Shown: positions 8,255-16,723 of the stretch, in pieces
How positions within the stretch are numbered: the stretch's first letter is position 1
Layout: each line of letters begins with the position of its first letter
Assembly: GCA_963730685.1 (NCBI GenBank)
Contig: CAVSSP010000001.1
Location: 1,674,001-1,738,000 of the forward strand
Length of the DNA: 64,000 nucleotides
DNA from: Bog-756 sp963730685
GTDB lineage: Bacteria > Actinomycetota > Acidimicrobiia > Acidimicrobiales > RAAP-2
Direction: 5' to 3'
Notes under the pieces: model-generated
Database searches by the model: none
The model's input: the letters and a program-made list of their open reading frames with translations, nothing else
What the model was told of the DNA's origin: nothing
Program-made: the position numbers and the translations under genes

Positions 8255-9760
8255 TCAACGTCCCAGGTCGAGCGGCTCAACCGACGGCGCCGGGCCGTCG
8301 AGGCCACCGCGTCCCGAACCGACCGTCCACTGCGATTCGACCGTCCGTTCCAGGGCACGGAGCGAGCGCCAGGGCTCGTCACGGTGCGAGGGCGTGAGTG
8401 GGATCCACGTCGGCTCGTTCCGCTGATCGAAGCAGAGGGCATGGCCGGGCCTGCCCCGCGTGATGGCATCGACGGGGAGCCGGGGCCGCCACTGCGTCGA
8501 CATGCTCTCCCCGAACTGCGGTCGGCCGCCCGACACGAGATCGGCGACGACGTGGTCGGTCATCGTCCGACCGCTCGACACGGTCCGGGTCGGGATCTCC
8601 TCGTCGCCGGCCAGGGTGGACAGCGCCCTCAGCGTCGTGACGTCACCGATCCCGGGCAGCACCACCGTCGTGCCGAACAGCGACGGGAACCCGTCGGCAT
8701 GACCGGGCCACCGGACGCGGGCCTGGGAGAGGTCCTGGAGGCAGGCCAAGGTGACGAGGCCCTGCCCTCCTCCCTCGCTGATCATCGACGGCAGGTCGGG
8801 GAGGGGCGCGACGTTGGCCACCTCGTCCAGTGCGAGCAGCACGGGAGGCTGGGCAGGGGCACGGGTGGGCTCGGCGGCGCGGGCGTAGGTGGCACGACGG
8901 ATGTCCTCGATGAGACCGACCACCATCGGGGCCACCAGCGCCTGGAGGTGGGCCGGTGCCGCGATGTAGACGGTGTCCGACGACCGGACGAAGCGAGCGG
9001 CATCGAAATCCGGCTCGTCGGTGGACCGGAGTGCGGGATCGGTCCGGAATCCGGCCAGGGCACCCGACGCGGTCGACCAGATCCCGCTCAGCTCCCTCGG
9101 GTCCGTGCTGACGATGCCGTCGAGGAGGTTCCGGGCCAGGGTGGTGGTCCCGCCCGGCTCTCCGGCCAGCACTTGCTGGGCCGGAAGGGCCTGTCGGCGG
9201 TCCACCCAGGTCAAAAGGGTGCGCATGTCCGATCCGTCGAGCGCGGCGGCGTGCAAGAGGGGCGCCATCAGTGCCTGGGCCCGCTCGGTCCAGTGGGAGC
9301 TCCCTCCGGCCGGGCCGCTCGGTCCGATGGAGGACGACCCCACCTGGACCAGCGACCGTGCCATGGACAGCGCGCCGGTCCACGTCGAACAGCTTTGGAT
9401 CGGGGACCATCGGAGTGGGGTCAACCCCCCGTCGGCGGCCAGCGTCGCGGTCGGATCGAACAACAGGGTCCGCCCGATGCTCGAGCGGGCGACGACGGTG
9501 GCGTCGAGCACGTCCGGCTTGGTCGAGGTGGAGACGACCGGACCGTTGGCAGCGAGCACGTTGGGGATGACCAACGACGTCGTCTTTCCCGAGCGCGGAG
9601 GGCCGAGGATCATCGCCGAATGCTCGGGCGGAACGAAGCACCAACCGTGCTGATCGCCACCCAGATACGCGCCGTACCCGGCGATCGCCGACGCGCGCAA
9701 TGACACGCGATGAAGCAGAAGTGCGCGTTGTGCGGGTGTTGCGGAAGAATTTCTTTTCAC
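8255..9760 (-). CDS. VirD4/TraG-like type IV coupling ATPase
   Basis: Coupling ATPase that would feed the relaxase-DNA complex to a secretion channel. Walker A is GPPRSGKTTS (about residues 53-62) and Walker B is VLLALDEVAN (about 306-315). SMISEGGGQGLVTLACLQDL matches the TraG/TraD sensor region. The N-terminal membrane anchor usual for VirD4 is missing: the protein begins about 45 residues before Walker A with no hydrophobic span. The C-terminus has a TraM-recognition-like segment. GTG start at 9760. The start region is noticeably poorer in GC than the rest of the gene. It is paired tail-to-tail with the relaxase, which supports a joint DNA-transfer function. Confidence 0.85.
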   Translation of the reverse strand: MKRNSSATPAQRALLLHRVSLRASAIAGYGAYLGGDQHGWCFVPPEHSAMILGPPRSGKTTSLVIPNVLAANGPVVSTSTKPDVLDATVVARSSIGRTLLFDPTATLAADGGLTPLRWSPIQSCSTWTGALSMARSLVQVGSSSIGPSGPAGGSSHWTERAQALMAPLLHAAALDGSDMRTLLTWVDRRQALPAQQVLAGEPGGTTTLARNLLDGIVSTDPRELSGIWSTASGALAGFRTDPALRSTDEPDFDAARFVRSSDTVYIAAPAHLQALVAPMVVGLIEDIRRATYARAAEPTRAPAQPPVLLALDEVANVAPLPDLPSMISEGGGQGLVTLACLQDLSQARVRWPGHADGFPSLFGTTVVLPGIGDVTTLRALSTLAGDEEIPTRTVSSGRTMTDHVVADLVSGGRPQFGESMSTQWRPRLPVDAITRGRPGHALCFDQRNEPTWIPLTPSHRDEPWRSLRALERTVESQWTVGSGRGGLDGPAPSVEPLDLGR

Positions 9761-10050
9761 GGTGCTTTCGACTCGCCGTCGCTCGAATTCGTCGGAGGTC
9801 TTGGTGGCAGACAGAACGACCTGCGATCACATCGGCACGTTGCACCGGCAATTAATCCTTGCAAACAAAGAGGTTTTTGTCCACACCGTTCGAACGGTGC
9901 ATGGGCATGTCACCGCAATCGGTGGATGTCGACGGCGTAGCCACCGACCGCGCCTGTGCGCGACGCGGCACCGACGAGCCGATAGGTGCTTGACCTGGAC
10001 GTGAATTGCCATTTTGCTGGTAGTTGTCATGTATCGCTGAGGAGGTGATC
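9761..10050 (+). other. Non-coding, AT-richer region upstream of the HU gene
   Basis: This 290-base stretch separates the divergent coupling-protein and HU genes. It is clearly less GC-rich than its flanks and holds a perfect 16-base palindrome. It also contains TTGACC at 9990-9995, a possible -35 with no convincing -10. Short frames crossing it show no recognisable protein. It probably carries the promoters and operator of the HU gene. Confidence 0.5.
9885..9900. promoter_or_regulatory. 16-bp perfect palindrome, candidate operator
   Basis: CACCGTTCGAACGGTG reads identically on both strands. It lies about 150 bases upstream of the HU start and 125 bases upstream of the coupling-protein start, within AT-rich surroundings. 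The symmetry and position suggest a dimeric regulator site. It is not the actinobacterial LexA box, whose half-sites GAAC and GTTC are in the opposite order. Confidence 0.4.
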
Positions 10051-10746
10051 TTGAACAAGTCGCAACTCGTCAAAACGATCAGCGCGTCGACGTCGTCGTC
10101 ACGCAAGCTCGTCGAAGGTGTGGTTGACGAATTGTTCGGAACGATCGTCACCGAGGTTCGGTCTGGACGGAAGGTCACAGTGATCGGTTTCGGGGTGTTC
10201 ACCCCCACCGCTCGTGGTCCTCGTGTGGGTCGAAATCCGAGGACGGGTGCAGTGGTACCGATCCCGGCGTCGAATGGTGTCCGGTTCGCCACCGGTTCGG
10301 CGTTCAAACAGGCGTTGAACCCTAAGGAGGGAGTAGCAATGGCAGTAAAGAAGGCAGCAGCCAAGAAAGCGGTCCGAAAGGCTCCGGCCAAGAAGACGGC
10401 AGCTCGGAAGTCCACTGCGAAGCGGGCGGTGAAGAAGGCTCCGGCTAAGAAGGCTCCGGCAAAGAAGACCACCGCCAAGAAGGCGGTCCGCAAGGCTCCG
10501 GCCCGCAAGACGGCCGCCCGGAAGACCACCGCCAAGCGGGCGGTGAAGAAGGCTCCGGCCAAGAAGACCACCGCCAAGAAGGCGGTCCGCAAGGCTCCGG
10601 CCCGCAAGACGGCCGCCCGGAAGACCACCGCCAAGCGGGCGGTGAAGAAGGCTCCGGCCAAGAAGGCCACCGCCAAAAAGGCGGTCCGCAAGGCTCCGGC
10701 CCGCAAGGCCGTGAAGCGTACGGTGAAGAAGGCCACCCGCCGGTAG
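10051..10746 (+). CDS. hupB: HU-family nucleoid protein with long Lys/Ala/Pro tail (HupB/Hlp-like)
   Basis: DNA-binding architectural protein. Residues 1-90 form an HU domain beginning NKSQLVKTI, with the beta-arm motif GRNPRTGAVVPIPASNGVRF (about 60-79). Residues 95-231 are a basic tail of PAKK/APARK/TAKR repeats, like mycobacterial HupB or eukaryotic H1. TTG at 10051 is chosen because GGAGGTGATC, nearly identical to the anti-Shine-Dalgarno complement, ends immediately before it; the frame is open further upstream but lacks such a site. The tail is encoded by 99-bp DNA repeats. A tailless HU paralogue lies at 22510. A strong terminator follows. Confidence 0.92.
   Translation: MNKSQLVKTISASTSSSRKLVEGVVDELFGTIVTEVRSGRKVTVIGFGVFTPTARGPRVGRNPRTGAVVPIPASNGVRFATGSAFKQALNPKEGVAMAVKKAAAKKAVRKAPAKKTAARKSTAKRAVKKAPAKKAPAKKTTAKKAVRKAPARKTAARKTTAKRAVKKAPAKKTTAKKAVRKAPARKTAARKTTAKRAVKKAPAKKATAKKAVRKAPARKAVKRTVKKATRR
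10465..10707 (+). repeat. 99-bp tandem repeat in the HU tail
   Basis: Two nearly identical 99-bp units (10465-10563 and 10564-10662) and a partial third encode 33-residue blocks beginning KTTAKKAVRKAPARK. Nucleotide identity is higher than codon choice would require, pointing to recent duplication and likely length variation. Confidence 0.8.
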
Positions 10747-10789
10747 CCAGTTGCGGCACCGTCCCGGTGCCGTCGCCAGCGATGTGTGT

Positions 10790-10819
10790 GACAGCAGGGG
10801 CCTTCGGGCCCCTGCTGTC
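10790..10819. terminator. Rho-independent-type terminator hairpin
   Basis: A 13-bp perfect stem (GACAGCAGGGGCC paired with GGCCCCTGCTGTC) closes a UUCG tetraloop. It lies between the converging HU and PIG-L genes and could stop transcription from both sides. No U-tract follows, as is common in GC-rich actinobacteria. Confidence 0.75.
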
Positions 10820-10871
10820 GTTCAGCGCTCGCCGCTCGGACCTCGGGGTCCGTCCACGGTCCGGCTCCCGC

Positions 10872-11753
10872 TCACAGGTCGGTGAGGAGGCGGAATGCCT
10901 CACCTGCGGGGATTCCGATCAGCGAACCGTGTTGGGCCAACTGGCGCTCCACCCTCGACGCGAAGCCGGACCGGGCGGTGAGTTCGGCATCGCCTGTCAC
11001 CGCGTCGTGGCCGATGCCCATGGTCGATTCGAACTGGCTGCGGTGGCACAGCAGGGCGTCGGCTTTCGTCGTCGCGAACCCGGAGGCGTCCTCGACGTGG
11101 TTGGGTTGGTCCGCCTCCCACAACAACAGCGCCGACGGGCGGTGCGGAGCGAGCCCGAGCTCCGGAAAGAAGTGGGGATCCCGGGCCGCCACCAGCGAAT
11201 CCGTGGTGATCCACCCGGCCGCCCGGTGATCGGGGTGGAGGCGGTAGCGCCGCCACGGGTCGTGTCCGAGCACCACGGCGGGCCGCAGGCGGCGGATGGT
11301 CCGGGCGACCGCCCGGCGTTCGTCGACGCCGTTCATCAGCTCGCCGTCGACGGCCCCGAGGAACGCCACCCGCTCCGGCGGCAGCGCATGGTCCTCGTCC
11401 CACCCGTCGATGATCCGAGCCGCGGCGGCGCACTCGCCGATCCGGGCCGCCACCAGCCGGGCCAGGTCGGCGTCCGGGTCCCAGCTTCCCTTCGAACCGT
11501 CCGTGAGCACCAGGTGGTGGATCCTGCACCCACTCGACGCCCACTTGGCCAGCGTGGCGCCGCACCCGAACTCGATGTCGTCGGGATGGGCGCCGATGGC
11601 GAGTGCGCTGTCGGGCGTGTCCATGTCGGCCGTCACCGGACCCACCACCAACAAGTCGCCGACCGGCAGGCCGCTGCGGTCGCTGCGGTCGGTGCTGTCG
11701 CTGAGGTGGGGGAGGCCCGTGCGGTCGCTGAGGTCGGGGTCCGGACCGGTCAT
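10872..11753 (-). CDS. PIG-L (LmbE) family N-acetyl-sugar deacetylase
   Basis: Zinc-dependent deacetylase of the family that includes MshB and Mca of mycothiol metabolism. AHPDD (about residues 55-59) supplies zinc ligands and the catalytic Asp; HPDHRAAG (near residue 170) supplies the third ligand. SKGSWDP and the C-terminal HRSQF also fit the family. ATG at 11753 overlaps the cofC stop (ATGA). A second ATG at 11624, directly before DTPDSALAIGAHPDD, is an alternative, because the first 43 residues are a low-complexity Ser/Asp/Arg stretch absent from the family. Whether the substrate is a mycothiol precursor cannot be decided. Coupled to cofC. Confidence 0.85.
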   Translation of the reverse strand: MTGPDPDLSDRTGLPHLSDSTDRSDRSGLPVGDLLVVGPVTADMDTPDSALAIGAHPDDIEFGCGATLAKWASSGCRIHHLVLTDGSKGSWDPDADLARLVAARIGECAAAARIIDGWDEDHALPPERVAFLGAVDGELMNGVDERRAVARTIRRLRPAVVLGHDPWRRYRLHPDHRAAGWITTDSLVAARDPHFFPELGLAPHRPSALLLWEADQPNHVEDASGFATTKADALLCHRSQFESTMGIGHDAVTGDAELTARSGFASRVERQLAQHGSLIGIPAGEAFRLLTDL

Positions 11754-12376
11754 GGCACCGATGGATGGTGAGCGGGCACGGGCACGATGTCGTCGGGGAC
11801 GTCCACGTCGTAGGCCAGGTCGGGGCGGTCGAGCACCCTGACGGCCAGGCCCAGCCGGAGCGCCTCGGCGCGGTGACGGGCGAACGAGCCCGGCCCGTAG
11901 GAGAACTGGAATCCGACGTCGGTCGGGACGGCGATCACATTGGTGCCGTTGCCGTACCGGTCGGGGACCAGGGTGGCCCCTTCGACGTCGCCCACCTGCG
12001 CCAGGTCGGTCGCCCTCGGAAGGTCGGCGTGGGCCACGGTCACCTGTGACACGCCCGCCTCGGCGAGGTGATCGACACCCGCCTCCACGGCGCCGTTCAG
12101 GCCCCGGCCCGGTTCCCATACGACCAGGGCACCGAGGGACCGGGCCCACTCGGCCACGTCGATGTCGTCACACACGACGGCCACGGGCAGGGGGAGTGCC
12201 GCCGCCACCACCCGCTCGGCCATGGCCCGGGACAGCTCGGCACGGGCCGGACCGCTCATGGCCAGATGGAGCCTCCGCTTGGCCTCGCCGAAGGCCTTCA
12301 CCGGCACCAGCACCGCCCGCGGGCCGATGGCGAGTCGCGGCCCGGGCGACGGGTACCCGTGGTCGGCGGCTGACAC
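11750..12376 (-). CDS. cofC: 2-phospho-L-lactate/phosphoenolpyruvate guanylyltransferase CofC
   Basis: Nucleotidyltransferase that activates phospholactate or PEP with GTP in coenzyme F420 synthesis (also called FbiD). Signatures are AVLVPVKAFGEAKRRL (about residues 21-36), VTVAHADLP (the metal-binding Asp region, near 113), ATLVPDRYGNGTNV (near 133) and FSYGPGSFARH (near 158). 208 residues, normal for the family. GTG at 12376 is preceded at six bases by TACACT, so the message is probably leaderless. The PIG-L gene follows with a four-base overlap. F420 use fits an Acidimicrobiia-type host. Confidence 0.9.
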   Translation of the reverse strand: MSAADHGYPSPGPRLAIGPRAVLVPVKAFGEAKRRLHLAMSGPARAELSRAMAERVVAAALPLPVAVVCDDIDVAEWARSLGALVVWEPGRGLNGAVEAGVDHLAEAGVSQVTVAHADLPRATDLAQVGDVEGATLVPDRYGNGTNVIAVPTDVGFQFSYGPGSFARHRAEALRLGLAVRVLDRPDLAYDVDVPDDIVPVPAHHPSVP

Positions 12377-12382
12377 CGGCTC

Positions 12383-12388
12383 AGTGTA
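12383..12388 (-). promoter_or_regulatory. Leaderless -10 hexamer of cofC
   Basis: TACACT on the minus strand ends six bases before the GTG at 12376. It shares the short divergent gap with the cyclase promoter at 12437. Confidence 0.5.
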
Positions 12389-12436
12389 GGTGGGTGGTCC
12401 GACCGGTCACCGCGGCCGGCGATTGCCGCCCGCACC

Positions 12437-12442
12437 TAGGGT
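12437..12442 (+). promoter_or_regulatory. Leaderless -10 hexamer of the class III cyclase gene
   Basis: TAGGGT ends six bases before the GTG at 12449, with no ribosome site between. Confidence 0.55.
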
Positions 12443-12448
12443 GTTGTC

Positions 12449-13810
12449 GTGCCGGACGACGACCCGAGCCTCGCCCAACGACGGACCGAGGCCCTGGGGC
12501 GTGTCCGGGCCGTCCTCCTCGACCTCGGGTGCACCGACGACGAGATCGACCGCGCCGTGCGAGAGGACGTGGTGGACCTGCTGATGGTGGACCGCATGCT
12601 GGTCCCGGCCGGGGAGCGGCTGACCCAGCACCAGGTGGCCGAGCAGTCCGGCATCCCCGTCGAACTGGTCGGCCGGTTCTGGAGGGCGCTGGGCTTCCTC
12701 GACGTCGGCGACGATGCCGTGTTCACGGAGATGGACGTCGACGCCGTCCGGCTGTTCCAGGCCATGGTGGCCATGGACCTGGTCGATCTGGACACCGCCG
12801 TGCAGATGGCCCGGGTCATCGGCTCCTCCATGGCCCGCATCGCCGATGCCGAGACCTCGCCCGGCGTCACCCCCATCCTCGTGCCGTCGGGCGACAGCAT
12901 CCTCGATGCCGACCAGTTCGCCAGCCAGGCCGACACGTCCATCCCGGCCATGGGCCGGCTGCTCGAGTTCGTGTGGCGGCGCCATCTCCAGGCCGCCACC
13001 CGCCGGGCCATGATGCTGCGCGCCCGCGGGTCCTCCCCCGGGATCAGCCCGGTGACGGCGGTCGGGTTCGCCGACATGGTCGGCTTCACCCTGCTCAGCC
13101 AGCACCTGGGCGACGAGGAGCTGGCTGCCGTGGTGGCCCGGTTCGAAGAGGTGGCCCACGACACCGTGGTGGCGCTCGGGGGCCGGGCGGTCAAGATGAT
13201 CGGCGACGAAGTGATGTTCGTGGTGCAGTCGGCCACCAGCGCCGCCGAGATCGGGCTGGGACTGGCCGAGGCGTATGCCGGCGACGAGTTGCTGTCCGAC
13301 GTCCGGGTGGCACTGGCCTTCGGGCCGGTGCTCGTCCACGAGGGCGACTACTACGGCCCGGTGGTCAACCTGGCCAGCCGCCTGGTGGGGGTGGCCAACC
13401 CGGGGACTGTGCTCGTCTCCGAGGAATTCCGCACCGCCCTGATCGACGGAGGTGCACCTGGGTTCGAGACCCGGGCCCTCCGCCCCCGGACCCTGAAGGA
13501 CATCGGCCGGGTGCAGGCCTGGAAGCTCGCCCGGGCCGGAAGCGACCCGGGGATCGACCAGAGGCGCAACATGCGGTGGGATCGCCTCGACGACGTCCTC
13601 CGTCAGCTCGACGAGCTGCGGGAGCTCGGTGGCCAGGTGGTCAGCGGATCGTTGCCGGCCCGGAGCCGCCAACCCGGCGCCGACCCGGCGCCGTCAGCCG
13701 TCGGCGAGTCGGACAGTGGCGATCCCGTGTCCCCGCAGGTCGAAGCCCCCCTCGACGGGGGAGACGGGCCGGCCCCGGAGGTCGACCAGCCAGCCGGCAC
13801 GTCCGGGTAG
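12449..13810 (+). CDS. Class III adenylate/guanylate cyclase with N-terminal regulatory domain
   Basis: Soluble nucleotide cyclase. The catalytic domain spans about residues 200-370. VGFADMVGFTLLSQ carries the first metal-binding Asp, VKMIGDEVMFV the second acidic pair, and PVVNLASRLVGV the transition-state Asn/Arg. The N-terminal 195 residues are helical (TQHQVAEQSGIPVELVGRFW) and resemble the autoinhibitory, pH-responsive domain of mycobacterial Rv1264. The low-complexity Pro/Asp tail reads antisense to the mannosidase 3' end for 117 bases, so the true stop is a little uncertain. It makes cAMP or cGMP; the nucleotide is not certain. Confidence 0.85.
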   Translation: MPDDDPSLAQRRTEALGRVRAVLLDLGCTDDEIDRAVREDVVDLLMVDRMLVPAGERLTQHQVAEQSGIPVELVGRFWRALGFLDVGDDAVFTEMDVDAVRLFQAMVAMDLVDLDTAVQMARVIGSSMARIADAETSPGVTPILVPSGDSILDADQFASQADTSIPAMGRLLEFVWRRHLQAATRRAMMLRARGSSPGISPVTAVGFADMVGFTLLSQHLGDEELAAVVARFEEVAHDTVVALGGRAVKMIGDEVMFVVQSATSAAEIGLGLAEAYAGDELLSDVRVALAFGPVLVHEGDYYGPVVNLASRLVGVANPGTVLVSEEFRTALIDGGAPGFETRALRPRTLKDIGRVQAWKLARAGSDPGIDQRRNMRWDRLDDVLRQLDELRELGGQVVSGSLPARSRQPGADPAPSAVGESDSGDPVSPQVEAPLDGGDGPAPEVDQPAGTSG

Positions 13811-16438
13811 TTCGATCCGGGTGGGCTCCGGGCGCGGATTGAAGACCCGCACCTCCAGCTGGCCGGCCTCACGGCGCACGGCGGACACCTCGCCACCCCG
13901 CACCGTGAGCGCCGAGCCCCGGTCGGACCGGTCCCCCCCTCCGAACGACGCCGTGGTGGCGAACGGCACCAGGACATCGTCGGCCACGGCGTACGGATCG
14001 ACGGCGTCGACCACCAGCGCGTACCGGGCTGACACCGGACCGATCATCTGGGGCCCCTCCACAGGGATGGTCGGTCCGGCGGTCAGGGGCCGGGTGCTCA
14101 TGCCCAGCCGGGACAGCATCCCGGTCGACCGCAGCAGCGTGAGTGCCAAGGTGTGGGCCTTCCCGTCCCCCGGGGTGGCGGGCTCGTCGGGCGCACCGCC
14201 GATGTCGATGAGCTCGTACTCCAGGAGTCCCTCGTGGACCACGGTCAGCCCGCCGCTCGACACGAAGCGCCGCGACGGGAAGGTCGGCGTGGGGAACTCC
14301 TCGGGCCGTCCTTCGGCCACCAGGCCCCGCTCGACGACGGTGAAGGCGCACTCGGCCTGTGACGTGCCGGCCGGCTCCCGGAGGGGCAGGTGGACCCGGA
14401 GCCGGTGGTCTCTCGACGGATTGAAGAACGAGGTGTGCACGCGCACGGCCGGCTCGTCGGCCCGGAGCTCGAGTGTGGTCGTCACCTCGACCTCGTGCCG
14501 CCCCGTCCTCGCCCTGGTGTCGCCGTCGACCCTGTCGGGCCACGAATAGACGGAGGTGACGGCGGCCGTCGCCCGGACGGGCCCCCGTTCGAGGACGGAG
14601 ACGGCCACCTGGTCGGGGGTGTCGACCACCGAGTCGACGGCGGGGGGCGAGTAGTTGTAGGTGTCCCCGTGGTCCCCGCTGTCGACGAGTCGCCCGTAGC
14701 CCGCCACGCCGTCGACGGAGAACGTGCCGTCCCGCCCGTCGACGACCACGGTGACCAGCCCGTTGGTCAGCGTGGTGCCGGACACCGCGCCCCCGTCGTC
14801 GATCACGTGCACCGGATGGGCGAGCGCGGCCGCCTCGAAATGGGCCCAGCCGAACCCCGGGACCTCCTGCCGGGCGAGGATGCGCCGGACCGGGGGCTGG
14901 TCGAGCGTCAGGCGGACCTGGGTGTCCGGCCGGGCGGTGAGCCGGGTGTACAGCTCGCGCTTCACCTCCTCGATGGGGACGCCCTCGCGTTCCTCGGACC
15001 CGATCACCACCGTGACCTCGAGCCCCTCCTCGTCCTCGCTCAGGGCCACGTCGGTCACGTAGCTGTCGGCGTCGATGCGCGCCCCCTGGATGAGCCCGAG
15101 CATGTTGCGGACGGTCTCGCCGTCCAAGGTGATCGACCCGGGGATGCCCATCCGTTCCGACACGACCTGCACGTCGGGGCCGGGTGCACCGACTGCCGGC
15201 ACCACCACCTCGACGACGCCGCCCCGGTCGCGGGCCGACGGGTTGACGGCCAGCGGCCCGGAGGTGCGCATCGACCGGGCCACGGCCGTCAGGACGTTGT
15301 CGGTCAGGCCCTCGCCGATGTGGCGGGCCTCGGCGTAGCGGTGGAGCACCGCGTCGACCACATCGTCGACGGAGCAGGCGCACACCGAGTCGTGGGCGGA
15401 ATTGCGGATCATCAGCGTCCAGGCGACCTGGAGGAAGCCCTCGGGCCAGCGATCGGCTGGCAGGAACAGTGCCGACAGCGGCTCGGCCAGGCGCTCGAGC
15501 GACCGCTCCGCACGCGCCGCCGCCTGCTTCACGTCGACGCGGTTGGAGGCCACCCCCATGAGGAGGTTGGACCGGGCCCCGGACCGCAGCTCGCCGACCC
15601 ACCCGGGCAGGTCCTGATCGGATGCCTGCTCGAGATACCGGGGGAGCGAGGTGATGGAGAGCTCGAAGTCACCCTGGATCTGATTGGCCTCGGCCACCAC
15701 CCGGCCCAGCCACGGTTGGGGCCGCTGGTGATCGGTGCCGTTCATCAACAAGACGGGCTCTGCCGGGCGAAGGAATTCCCCGAACTCCTCGACCATCGAC
15801 CGGAGCCGGCGCACCAGCGACTTGGCGTCGTCGGGAAGCGCGGCGCCGTTTCCATAGCCGGCGACCAGGTACTCGGCCCGCACGGAGGATCCGTCGGGTG
15901 CGCTCCAACGGAACGCGGTCCGGTCGACGGCCGAGGGGACACCCCGCCACACCACGGCGTGCTCGAACCCGGCCTCGGCCAGGATCTGGGGCATCTGGGC
16001 CACATGGCCGAACATGTCGGGCAGGTAGCCGACTTCCATCACGCCACCGAAGGCGGTCCCGCGTCGCACCCCGGCCTGGAGGTTCCTGACGATCGTCTCA
16101 CCCGACACCAGGAACTCGTCCATGAGGATGTACCACGGGCCCACGTTCAGCCGGCCGGCGGCGGCGAGGGCACGCAGCCGGTCTTCGTTCTCCGGACGGA
16201 TCTCGAGGTAGTCGTCGATGACCGCCAGCTGGCCGTCGAGGAGGAAGTGGGAGTACGAGCTGTCCCGCTCCATCTGGTCGAGGAGCCCGTCGACCAGGCG
16301 CACCAGCTTGATCCGGAACTGCTGGAAGGGCTCGTACCACTCACGGTCCCAGTGGGTGTGGGGGACGACGGCGATCCGGCGGGCGCCGGCGTCCTTCGCC
16401 CCAGTCACGAAGCCACCGTCGCCCTGTGCTCCAGTCAC
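13694..16438 (-). CDS. Glycoside hydrolase family 38 alpha-mannosidase
   Basis: Zinc-dependent alpha-mannosidase, 914 residues. HTHWDREWY (about 27-35) and RNSAHDSVCAC (about 345) hold zinc ligands. GYLPDMFGH (about 137-145) carries the catalytic Asp nucleophile, also a zinc ligand. Then come the helical middle domain and the beta-rich C-terminal GH38C region, with TNGLVTVVVDGRDGTFS and HEVEVTTTLELRADEPAVRV. No signal peptide, so it is probably cytoplasmic and recycles mannosyl glycans. The first two possible GTG starts (16438, 16408) each sit in one copy of a 30-bp direct repeat. The first has the better ribosome site (GGGAGAGGG). It converges on the cyclase gene. Confidence 0.9.
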   Translation of the reverse strand: MTGAQGDGGFVTGAKDAGARRIAVVPHTHWDREWYEPFQQFRIKLVRLVDGLLDQMERDSSYSHFLLDGQLAVIDDYLEIRPENEDRLRALAAAGRLNVGPWYILMDEFLVSGETIVRNLQAGVRRGTAFGGVMEVGYLPDMFGHVAQMPQILAEAGFEHAVVWRGVPSAVDRTAFRWSAPDGSSVRAEYLVAGYGNGAALPDDAKSLVRRLRSMVEEFGEFLRPAEPVLLMNGTDHQRPQPWLGRVVAEANQIQGDFELSITSLPRYLEQASDQDLPGWVGELRSGARSNLLMGVASNRVDVKQAAARAERSLERLAEPLSALFLPADRWPEGFLQVAWTLMIRNSAHDSVCACSVDDVVDAVLHRYAEARHIGEGLTDNVLTAVARSMRTSGPLAVNPSARDRGGVVEVVVPAVGAPGPDVQVVSERMGIPGSITLDGETVRNMLGLIQGARIDADSYVTDVALSEDEEGLEVTVVIGSEEREGVPIEEVKRELYTRLTARPDTQVRLTLDQPPVRRILARQEVPGFGWAHFEAAALAHPVHVIDDGGAVSGTTLTNGLVTVVVDGRDGTFSVDGVAGYGRLVDSGDHGDTYNYSPPAVDSVVDTPDQVAVSVLERGPVRATAAVTSVYSWPDRVDGDTRARTGRHEVEVTTTLELRADEPAVRVHTSFFNPSRDHRLRVHLPLREPAGTSQAECAFTVVERGLVAEGRPEEFPTPTFPSRRFVSSGGLTVVHEGLLEYELIDIGGAPDEPATPGDGKAHTLALTLLRSTGMLSRLGMSTRPLTAGPTIPVEGPQMIGPVSARYALVVDAVDPYAVADDVLVPFATTASFGGGDRSDRGSALTVRGGEVSAVRREAGQLEVRVFNPRPEPTRIELPGRAGWLVDLRGRPVSPVEGGFDLRGHGIATVRLADG

Positions 16439-16460
16439 GAAGCCACCCTCTCCCTGTGCG
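16401..16460. repeat. Two tandem 30-bp direct repeats over the mannosidase start
   Basis: Units 16401-16430 and 16431-16460 differ at only a few positions. On the minus strand each contains TTCGTGACTGG, so the duplication has copied the GTG start codon and its upstream region. Confidence 0.75.
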
Positions 16461-16723
16461 TCGATCCCATGGATGCCTCCTCCTGCGGTCCGTGTCCGGC
16501 CAGGTGTCAGATTAGGCGCCGCCGTGGTGCCCAGCCGTCACGGCTGACCACAGGTCCGGCCCCGGACCGCAAACGGCCCGAGCCGCGTTTTCCGCTATGA
16601 CGTAGACCGGAGCCGACGAGAGCAGTCGGCGCCGGACGGCGACTGACGACACACGAGGAGGACCCCCTGCGCCCCTGGAGCGATCATCTTCCGCCCGGGC
16701 TCCTCCTGCGCCCGGAGGACCTC

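Noticed and set aside
6855..9760. Complete integrative conjugative element
   Set aside because: Only relaxase and coupling protein are present. No integrase, secretion-channel genes, partition genes, tRNA target or flanking direct repeats were found.
9762..10004. Small plus-strand frame of 80 codons between the coupling protein and HU genes
   Set aside because: No family resemblance, no ribosome site or leaderless hexamer, and it overlaps the likely regulatory region.
12407..13672. 421-codon minus-strand frame opposite the cyclase
   Set aside because: Composition of an antisense shadow; the cyclase motifs on the plus strand are convincing.
14390..16600. 736-codon plus-strand frame opposite the mannosidase
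   Set aside because: Antisense shadow. The GH38 catalytic and zinc motifs on the minus strand settle the strand.
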